From Deltaproteobacteria bacterium (lineage in GTDB: Bacteria > Desulfobacterota > Dissulfuribacteria > Dissulfuribacterales > S140-46): a stretch of 5,108 nucleotides of DNA. Within the stretch, counting starts at the first letter, position 1. Each line of letters begins with the position of its first letter. The position numbers and the translations under genes are program-made. Positions 1-4,418 of the stretch are shown here, piece by piece. The notes under the pieces are model-generated. The model saw nothing but the letters and a program-made list of their open reading frames with translations. It was not told where the DNA came from and ran no database searches. Location: NCBI GenBank assembly GCA_015491585.1, contig WFVQ01000120.1, positions 1-5,108 on the forward strand. Reading direction: 5' to 3'.

Positions 1-219
1 CACCAGGGGATTTACCTCTCTTATCTTTTCCAATGCTTCCTCGCCGCTCATGCCGGGCATTTTCTGATCCAGGAGGATGAGATCCACCGGTTCGCGCTGC
101 ACCACGCCGATGGCCTCCTCTCCGGTTCCGGCCTCGACGACTGTGTGGCACATCTGCTCCAGGAATCCCCTTAGCAGCTCGCGCTGCACCTGCTCGTCAT
201 CAACGATTAGGATGTTCAA
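1..219 (-). CDS. Response regulator receiver domain, probably NtrC-family (3' part outside window)
   Basis: The 73 visible residues form the first half of a CheY-like receiver domain. The protein opens with NILIVDDE, giving the acidic pair D7-D8. The phosphoacceptor is D51 in LILLDQKMPGMSG. The lysine of the fourth strand, the output domain and the stop lie beyond position 1. The start is TTG at 219-217: it gives the standard receiver N-terminus and follows a very strong SD that overlaps the stop of the upstream kinase gene. As the cognate partner of the kinase it should take phosphate from the kinase histidine and regulate transcription. The NtrB-like kinase and the sigma-54 promoter heading this operon suggest an NtrC/ZraR-type activator with AAA+ and Fis-type DNA-binding domains, but that is inference. 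A stand-alone receiver or another output type cannot be excluded. Confidence 0.9.
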   Translation of the reverse strand, partial: MNILIVDDEQVQRELLRGFLEQMCHTVVEAGTGEEAIGVVQREPVDLILLDQKMPGMSGEEALEKIREVNPLV

Positions 220-221
220 GA

Positions 222-230
222 CCTCCTCCT
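222..230 (-). promoter_or_regulatory. Strong ribosome binding site for the response regulator, overlapping the kinase stop
   Basis: On the minus strand the sequence AGGAGGAGG covers the last two bases of the kinase TAG stop (231-229) and ends two bases before the TTG start (219-217). The first AGGAGG (230-225) gives a spacing of 5 nt. This supports the TTG start and suggests that ribosomes ending the kinase feed initiation of the regulator. Confidence 0.75.
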
Positions 231-1794
231 ACCTTGGCAAAACGATGGTCACGCAAAATCTCCCCTCCTCGATGGAGATGGAAAGATCGCCGCCGTGGGC
301 GTTGACTATCCGTTTGGAAAAGGGGAGTCCGATTCCTGTCCCCTTGCTCTTGGTGGTAAAATATGGTTCGAGCAGCCGCTGCAACTCCTCCTTGGAAGGA
401 AGTTCTCCTCCGTTGGAGATCCGGATCTCCACACCGGATTCGCCACCTTCCATGCCGATCTCCACGAACCCGCCCTCAGGCTGCGCCTCCACCGCGTTTT
501 TCAGGAGATTCAGTATCACCTGCCGCATTAGATATGGATCTACGTAGGCGATGATATCATCAATGGCCGAGATGGTGAAATCTATTCCCTTCTGTTCGAG
601 CCCGAGAAAATAGGCCGCCTCTTCCATTAGGGCCTTTATATCCACCTCCTCCCGTTTGGGAGAAATTGGCCTGGAGAATTCCATGAGATCGGCGATGATG
701 GAGTTGGCCTGTTTGATGGAGTTCACGCTGATCTCAAGAAGCCGTTTGGAAGCATCGTCCAGACCGGCGCTCTCGACGCCAAGCCTTTGGAGCGCCATGT
801 ACACAGCGTTCAACGGGTTTCTCACCTCGTGTGCTATGGTTGCGGCCGCCCTTCCTATCATCGCCTCTTCGCGCTGCCTCGCCATTGCCTGCTCCATCTG
901 GACCGCCCTGGCCATCTCCATTTTCTGGCGCCTGTAGAGCCAATAAGAGAGCAGCGCCCCGGAGATGACCACCACTGCTGCCATGCCCATGAAGTTGCGC
1001 CAGAGCCGGCGCACCGAGGATGCGTAGATGGAGGCGTCCAGCTCTACCTCCAGGGAGTGCATGGGAAGCGGCAGAGAGATGGAGAGCACAGGTCGCCCGC
1101 CGTCCTGGCCGAAGCTGACCACCGGAACCGCTGCTCCCTGCTCTTCTTCACGGGGCTCCTGGGAGGCGTCATGCTCCAGTCTGACACCTATGACCCCTGG
1201 AACCTTCCCAAGGCTCTTAACTGCGGACTCCAATCCGATCTTGGCCTGGAGCATGTCGAAATCCCTGGAGGCGATGGCGGCTATCACACATCCTCCTTGG
1301 TCGCCAATACTGTGGACGAAGATCATCAGGCCGGCCTCATGGTCACTAATGAGGCCCTCTCCCCGGTCGCACCGATACGGCATGGAGGCTTGCCACTCCT
1401 TGACTCCTGAGACCACCTCTCCAGAATCGTCTATCACTGCTATTCCATAGAGTCCGGTCCTTCGCGAAAATGACTCCAGTTCCTGGGGTGAGAATGGATC
1501 TATCTCGTCGAGATAGGCCACGAACGAGGAGATGTTCCTCAGGTGGCCGGCGATTATCCTATCCATAATCTCCTGGGACTCCAGGGCATTGGTCACATGG
1601 AGCCTGGCCACGTTGGCCAGAAGCCTTGCATAACTCCTGGCGTCCTCCATGAACAGCCGTTTGGTCTGCTCGAGCTGCACAAGGAATAGGAGTATCATCA
1701 TCAGGAAGAGGCAGGCGAAGACCAGTACGTTGGCCTTCCAGAGGGAAAGGCCGCCTTCCCTATTGCGGGCCGACGGTTCCATTGGCGGTTCCAT
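229..1794 (-). CDS. Membrane sensor histidine kinase, NtrB/ZraS-like, with extracytoplasmic sensor domain
   Basis: This is a 521-aa two-component sensor, numbered from the ATG at 1794. Transmembrane helix 1 is at about 21-42. A sensor region of about 220 residues (43-265) lies outside the membrane; I recognise no named fold in it, and it carries C142 and C169. Helix 2 is at about 268-287, followed by a charged linker coiled coil. The dimerisation helix has the H-box AHEVRNPLNA with phosphoacceptor H322. The ATPase domain shows the N-box NLLKNAVEA (N433), an F-box-like EPYFTTKSKGTG (477-487) and the G2 box GTGIGL (485-490). The G1 box reads ISNGG instead of DNGxG, as in some NtrB-like kinases. 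The start is uncertain: GTG at 1851 (540 aa) has no SD, and ATG at 1794 and ATG at 1782 each have a weak one and lie in a tandem repeat. The gene overlaps the upstream gene by about 35 nt and its partner regulator begins 9 nt downstream. The ligand is unknown; a metal or envelope stress signal is inferred from the operon. Confidence 0.93.
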   Translation of the reverse strand: MEPPMEPSARNREGGLSLWKANVLVFACLFLMMILLFLVQLEQTKRLFMEDARSYARLLANVARLHVTNALESQEIMDRIIAGHLRNISSFVAYLDEIDPFSPQELESFSRRTGLYGIAVIDDSGEVVSGVKEWQASMPYRCDRGEGLISDHEAGLMIFVHSIGDQGGCVIAAIASRDFDMLQAKIGLESAVKSLGKVPGVIGVRLEHDASQEPREEEQGAAVPVVSFGQDGGRPVLSISLPLPMHSLEVELDASIYASSVRRLWRNFMGMAAVVVISGALLSYWLYRRQKMEMARAVQMEQAMARQREEAMIGRAAATIAHEVRNPLNAVYMALQRLGVESAGLDDASKRLLEISVNSIKQANSIIADLMEFSRPISPKREEVDIKALMEEAAYFLGLEQKGIDFTISAIDDIIAYVDPYLMRQVILNLLKNAVEAQPEGGFVEIGMEGGESGVEIRISNGGELPSKEELQRLLEPYFTTKSKGTGIGLPFSKRIVNAHGGDLSISIEEGRFCVTIVLPR

Positions 1795-2209
1795 TGGCGG
1801 AGCCCTGTCCCCATCGCCATCTCCACCCCCGCCGCATTCTCGTGCGGACACCGGTGGGATCGCACATGCATCTCGATCCGCGGATCCAGATCTCCCGTGC
1901 CCTGAATGCAGAGGGATTCAGGCGGCTCTTCTCGGCCCTTACGCGCACGCGCATTCCCAGCTCTAAGTCTTTAAGCCTGGATTCGTCGTCTACCAGGACA
2001 GTGAAGCGGCGCTGCCTGCCAGGGCAGAAGACTTGAAACGACTTTTTCTCCAAGGAGATTGTGACGACTTTACCGCCGAACATGAGCTCCTCCCCCCCTG
2101 TCGCGTTGCTGTCAGCAGTCCTGTTGCCGTCCGCGGGCAAGGTGGTCCGCGGGGCCGAGATCAGCAAGAGCAACAACGATGCGATCAGGAGGGGAAGTTT
2201 GTTCTTCAT
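1760..2209 (-). CDS. Secreted small beta-rich protein with CMCDPTG tail, unknown function
   Basis: I do not recognise this 149-aa protein as a named family. Residues 1-26 form a Sec signal peptide: MKNK, a leucine-rich core and probable cleavage after LPA. A linker leads to a beta-rich stretch (about 43-110) that alternates hydrophobic residues: GGKVVTISLEKKSFQV, then FTVLVDDESRLKDLELG and MRVRVRAE. This resembles small OB-fold or DUF5666-like barrels, a tentative comparison. The tail has C114-M-C116-DPTGVR, a very basic Trp/Arg stretch (122-133) and ANGTANGT from a tandem repeat. C62 is the only other cysteine. The ATG at 2209 is chosen because the signal peptide starts there; its SD is weak (AGAGAG). 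It lies 16 nt after the cysteine-rich peptide gene, so coupled translation is likely, and it overlaps the kinase start. A periplasmic binding or signal-input role beside the kinase is inference. The reading frame is well supported, the function is not. Confidence 0.75.
   Translation of the reverse strand: MKNKLPLLIASLLLLLISAPRTTLPADGNRTADSNATGGEELMFGGKVVTISLEKKSFQVFCPGRQRRFTVLVDDESRLKDLELGMRVRVRAEKSRLNPSAFRAREIWIRGSRCMCDPTGVRTRMRRGWRWRWGQGSANGTANGTVGPQ
1775..1800 (-). repeat. 12-bp tandem repeat (about 2.2 copies) spanning a gene overlap
   Basis: The plus-strand unit GGTTCCATTGGC occurs at 1775-1786 and 1787-1798, with GG beginning a third copy. It lies where the upstream secreted protein and the kinase overlap. 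It encodes ANGTANGT near the C-terminus of the former and MEPPMEP in the kinase frame. Each copy therefore carries one candidate ATG for the kinase (1794-1792 and 1782-1780). Confidence 0.85.
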
Positions 2210-2225
2210 CCACGGTCTCTCTGGC

Positions 2226-2522
2226 TCAACGGCAGTTGGCCCTGCACCTGCATTGGCAACAGCCTGCATTTGCCCGCGCCTTCTGGCAACATGGAGTTGC
2301 ACCACACGGTGTAGCGACCCGTTGTGTGGGCTGTGCCTGGATGTTTGCTACGGACTGGCGGCACCTCCAGCAGCCGCACGGGGCCACTGTAGCAGTCTGC
2401 GCGCTGTTTTGCACCTGTTGCTGTACAGGTGCCTGTGAGGTGGCCGCACCAGCGGCCCCGACTCCTATGATGACAGCTCCAACGATCGCCACCAACAATC
2501 TGTTCAGATTCCATTTCAGCAT
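2226..2522 (-). CDS. Secreted cysteine-rich basic peptide (98 aa, 11 Cys), possible metal-binding or thiol protein
   Basis: This first gene of the leftward operon matches no family I know. Residues 1 to about 26 make a signal peptide (KWNLNR, then a hydrophobic Val/Ile/Gly/Ala core, cleavage near AGA-A or GAA-T). A Gln/Ala-rich spacer (28-48) follows. The C-terminal half holds all 11 cysteines, at 49, 51, 54, 73, 78, 79, 88, 89, 91, 93 and 97, in the patterns CGC, CWRC, CC, CCQC and CRC. The protein has no Asp, Glu or His; the mature part carries Arg and Lys only, so it is strongly basic. The start is ATG at 2522, with SD AAAGGAGGT 8 nt upstream, preferred over an upstream in-frame ATG at 2564 that would precede the sigma-54 transcription start. 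Dense CxC and CC motifs recall metallothioneins, which bind soft metals, but an odd number of cysteines and export also allow a disulfide-rich or antimicrobial peptide. Function is inferred from composition and context only. Confidence 0.75.
   Translation of the reverse strand: MLKWNLNRLLVAIVGAVIIGVGAAGAATSQAPVQQQVQNSAQTATVAPCGCWRCRQSVANIQAQPTQRVATPCGATPCCQKARANAGCCQCRCRANCR
2411..2432. repeat. Perfect 8-bp inverted repeat inside the cysteine-rich gene
   Basis: GCACCTGT (2411-2418) and ACAGGTGC (2425-2432) are exact reverse complements separated by 6 nt. In the leftward mRNA they would form a hairpin over codons 31-38, just after the signal peptide. No U-run follows, so it is not a terminator. 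It may be chance, aided by repetitive Gln and Val codons. Confidence 0.5.
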
Positions 2523-2530
2523 GGCCGGGA

Positions 2531-2539
2531 ACCTCCTTT
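2531..2539 (-). promoter_or_regulatory. Ribosome binding site of the cysteine-rich peptide gene
   Basis: The minus strand reads AAAGGAGGT, eight bases before the ATG at 2522-2520. It is a near-perfect anti-16S match, settles the start codon and suggests the first gene is translated strongly. Confidence 0.8.
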
Positions 2540-2559
2540 CAGGTTTTGTTGTAAAAATA

Positions 2560-2575
2560 AGCAAGTGTCATGCCA
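2560..2575 (-). promoter_or_regulatory. Sigma-54 (-24/-12) promoter of the leftward operon
   Basis: The minus strand reads TGGCATGACACTTGCT. Against the sigma-54 consensus TGGCACGN4TTGCW it has the invariant GG and GC at the right spacing and one mismatch (T for C). Transcription should start about 12 nt past the GC, near 2549. That leaves a leader of about 27 nt with the SD in place before the ATG at 2522. Sigma-54 promoters need an ATP-hydrolysing activator, and the response regulator of this operon is the obvious candidate, which would make the system autoregulated. Confidence 0.8.
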
Positions 2576-2602
2576 TAGTTTTTTATTTTTTTATTTCTTT
2601 AA

Positions 2603-2615
2603 AATCAACGAGTTG
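2603..2615 (+). promoter_or_regulatory. Putative IHF binding site
   Basis: AATCAACGAGTTG matches the IHF consensus WATCAANNNNTTR at every defined position. It is flanked on its 5' side by an A/T-rich tract (about 2576-2602), as in high-affinity IHF sites. Its centre lies about 60 bp upstream of the predicted sigma-54 start, between promoter and putative activator sites, where IHF commonly bends DNA to bring an activator to RNA polymerase. Confidence 0.6.
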
Positions 2616-2630
2616 CATACGAAATAAATT

Positions 2631-2670
2631 TTTTTTCGACAACATCATATTTTTTCGACGAAAATGTCGA
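2631..2670. promoter_or_regulatory. Candidate upstream activator sites (direct and inverted CGAC repeats)
   Basis: TTTTTTCGAC occurs at 2631-2640 and again at 2650-2659, 19 bp apart and therefore on nearly the same helix face. The second copy runs into a perfect dyad, TCGAC-N6-GTCGA (2655-2670), and contains the odd palindrome TTTTCGACGAAAA (2652-2664). The block lies about 80-120 bp upstream of the predicted sigma-54 start, the usual distance for NtrC-type enhancers. The binding protein is inferred; the poly-T runs make part of the repeat unsurprising. Confidence 0.45.
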
Positions 2671-2695
2671 TGTCCGCGGTGGCGGCGACAGGGCC

Positions 2696-2723
2696 TTTAT
2701 CAATGGTTGATATCTCATATAAT
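2696..2723 (+). promoter_or_regulatory. Putative sigma-70-type promoter for prmA-rsmE-manC
   Basis: A perfect TATAAT -10 box lies at 2718-2723. The best -35 at 16-bp spacing is TTTATC (2696-2701), a poor match, so the call rests on the -10. Transcription would begin near 2730 and give a leader of about 65 nt before the prmA start. It points away from the sigma-54 promoter, and the two do not overlap. Confidence 0.45.
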
Positions 2724-2795
2724 CGAAACATGCCGGGTTCGCGAGTAGTCTTTCCGATACTCTAAGGTGGAAGGAGTAGGGGAGGAGTCGTATCA

Positions 2796-3674
2796 GTGGA
2801 CGGGTGGATAGTGTTGGAGTTTTCCTTGGAGGTGCATGGGAGTTGTGATGAGGCGGCTGCTGCCCTGGCCTCCATGCTGGGAAGGGGGGTGTTGCAGAAG
2901 GAGGGGCCTGAAGGATGTGTCATTACGGCCTACGTGCCGGCGGCTGAGAGGGATACCTTGGATATTCCCGCCCTGGAGGAAGTGGTTGCCAGTCTCGTCC
3001 CTGGTGAGGTCAAGAACGTGAGGGTTTCTGGCATGGAAGACCGCGACTGGAACCTGGAGTGGAAGCGGCACTATGCCCCGGTAAGGGTGGGGAGGAGCGT
3101 GGTAGTGGTCCCGTCATGGGAGGAGTTTTCAGTCGGCAAGGGTGATGTAGTGGTGCGTATAGATCCCGGCCAGGCGTTTGGTACAGGCACCCATGCCACT
3201 ACCGTCATGATGATGGAGATGATGGAGAATGCCTGGAACATGCGCCCTGGCTGGAGGCCGTCGGTCCTGGATGTGGGTACCGGTACTGGCATATTGGCGA
3301 TTCTCGCCGCAAAACTTGGAGTTTCCAGGGCGGAGGCCATAGACGTGGATGGGTTCGCTGTCCAGGCAGCCCAGGCGAATCTCGCAATGAACGGTGTGGA
3401 GACGGATGTCGCCGTTTCGAACACCCCTATCGAGAGGGTGGATGGGAGATTCCAGGTAGTGCTGGCCAATTTGGATTTTCCCACCATCATGTCGGTGTGG
3501 AGGCCTCTGGTGGAACGGGTAGGGGCAGGAGGACTCCTCTTGCTCTCCGGCCTCCTCAATGATCAGGCCGGCGCTGTGGTCCGGCTCCTGGAGAGAGAGG
3601 CAGGGTTGGTCCTCGTGCACAGAAGGGAGCGGGAAGAGTGGGTGGCTCTGGAGATGGTGGCAGATGAGCGCTGA
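2796..3674 (+). CDS. prmA: Ribosomal protein L11 methyltransferase PrmA
   Basis: PrmA is a cytoplasmic S-adenosylmethionine-dependent enzyme that methylates lysines and the N-terminus of ribosomal protein L11. At 292 aa it has the normal family length. The N-terminal substrate-recognition domain spans about 1-100 and ends in the family segment DWNLEWKRHYAP (84-95). The signature DPGQAFGTGTHATT is at 123-136. The Rossmann methyltransferase domain follows, with motif I VLDVGTGTGILAI (157-169), the acidic end of strand 2 at D183 and D185, and the motif IV region LANLDFP (223-229), where most relatives have NI followed by a small residue. The start is GTG at 2796, preceded by GGAGGAG (2781-2787). 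It is the first gene of the rightward operon and its end overlaps rsmE by 11 nt, so the two rRNA/ribosome modification genes are probably translationally coupled. Confidence 0.96.
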   Translation: MDGWIVLEFSLEVHGSCDEAAAALASMLGRGVLQKEGPEGCVITAYVPAAERDTLDIPALEEVVASLVPGEVKNVRVSGMEDRDWNLEWKRHYAPVRVGRSVVVVPSWEEFSVGKGDVVVRIDPGQAFGTGTHATTVMMMEMMENAWNMRPGWRPSVLDVGTGTGILAILAAKLGVSRAEAIDVDGFAVQAAQANLAMNGVETDVAVSNTPIERVDGRFQVVLANLDFPTIMSVWRPLVERVGAGGLLLLSGLLNDQAGAVVRLLEREAGLVLVHRREREEWVALEMVADER

Positions 3675-4416
3675 ACACTGTTTCTTTTGCCAGGAGGCTC
3701 TCGATGCCCTGGGAAAGGTGATCCGCCTTGATGGGCAGGAGTTCAAGCACCTCTGCAGGGTCCTGAGGGCCAAGGTGGGCGATGCTGTCCGCCTCAGGGA
3801 TGGCGCTGGCGGATGGGCCGAAGGAATCGTCGTGGAGATCGGCAGGGATTGGGCAGGGATCGAAGTGGTGGAGTGCGGGAGGGCTGCTGACGACCGCCTT
3901 CCAGTCACCGTAATCCTGTGCCGTTTGAAGCGGGATGCCCTGGAGTTGGCGCTCCACAAGCTGTGTGAAATAGGGGTGTCCAGGGTAGTCCCGGTGGAAT
4001 GCAGGAGGACGGTTGCGCGCTCCAGGGGTCGGGAGGCCAGGCAGCAGGAGCGGTGGCTGGCCCTTGCCATATCCGCTCTTAAACAGTCGAGGGGATTCTA
4101 CTTGACAGAGATAGACGGGGTCCACCGTGACATCGCCTCTGCTCTCTCCAGCTTGGAGCAGCGCACAACCGGAATTGTCATGCAGGAGCACGGTGCCCCT
4201 CCACACCTTTTCGATCTCCTCGCCCGTATGGAGGCCCAGGGCCGCATAGCAGTAGCCGTAGGGCCTGAGGGAGGGTTTCACCATGTGGAGTTGGACCGTC
4301 TCCACGCTGCAGGTTTTCTCTCAGCCTCATTGGGATCGCGCGTTCTCAGGGCCGAGACCGCTGTGCTGGTGGCCGGATATCTCGCCGGACACTTCTATTA
4401 TGGGAAAGGGAGGTAA
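3664..4416 (+). CDS. rsmE: 16S rRNA (uracil-1498-N3)-methyltransferase RsmE
   Basis: RsmE methylates N3 of U1498 in the 16S rRNA of the 30S subunit and belongs to the SPOUT (trefoil-knot) class. The 250-aa length is typical. The N-terminal PUA-like RNA-binding domain covers about 1-72 and includes FKHLCRVLRAKVGD (27-40). The SPOUT domain follows, with KLCEIGV (99-105), the SAM-binding loop VGPEGGF (199-205) and the knot signature LGSRVLRAETA (223-233). The usual EQS-R motif reads KQSRG (140-144). An HCFFC pair (C6, C9) near the N-terminus is not something I know as typical of the family. The start is ATG at 3664, inside the end of prmA and behind GGAG at 3650-3653; longer in-frame versions would run far into prmA and lack family similarity. 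The stop falls 2 nt before the next gene. Confidence 0.95.
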   Translation: MSAEHCFFCQEALDALGKVIRLDGQEFKHLCRVLRAKVGDAVRLRDGAGGWAEGIVVEIGRDWAGIEVVECGRAADDRLPVTVILCRLKRDALELALHKLCEIGVSRVVPVECRRTVARSRGREARQQERWLALAISALKQSRGFYLTEIDGVHRDIASALSSLEQRTTGIVMQEHGAPPHLFDLLARMEAQGRIAVAVGPEGGFHHVELDRLHAAGFLSASLGSRVLRAETAVLVAGYLAGHFYYGKGR

Positions 4417-4418
4417 GG

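Noticed and set aside
1795..1851. GTG at 1851 as the kinase start
   Set aside because: No SD precedes it and it adds a Gly/Asp/Pro-rich stretch not expected before the first membrane helix. It is kept as an alternative in the kinase entry.
1875..1886. 12-bp palindrome GATCCGCGGATC inside the small secreted protein gene
   Set aside because: It lies in coding sequence (Ile-Arg-Gly-Ser codons) with no second copy in the window. It is probably chance.
2616..2643. Possible sigma-70 promoter on the minus strand (TTGTCG, 17 bp, TATGCA)
   Set aside because: Only 4/6 and 3/6 matches in AT-rich DNA where such hits are common. The sigma-54 element is far stronger.
2179..2748. A 189-aa plus-strand open frame across the cysteine-rich gene and control region
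   Set aside because: It is antisense to two signal-peptide genes, has no SD or family resemblance, and runs through the promoter elements.
2743..2762. GAGTA-N10-TACTC inverted repeat upstream of prmA
   Set aside because: The stem is only 5 bp with a 10-nt loop and no U-run. It is too weak to call a terminator or riboswitch.
2730..2765. An 11-codon ORF (ATG at 2730, TAA at 2763) in the prmA leader
   Set aside because: The ATG falls at or next to the predicted transcription start, has no SD, and shows no leader-peptide codon bias.
3129..4070. A 313-aa minus-strand open frame opposite prmA and rsmE
   Set aside because: It is antisense to two well-identified genes, with low-complexity Ser/Pro/His-rich composition typical of GC-rich shadow frames.
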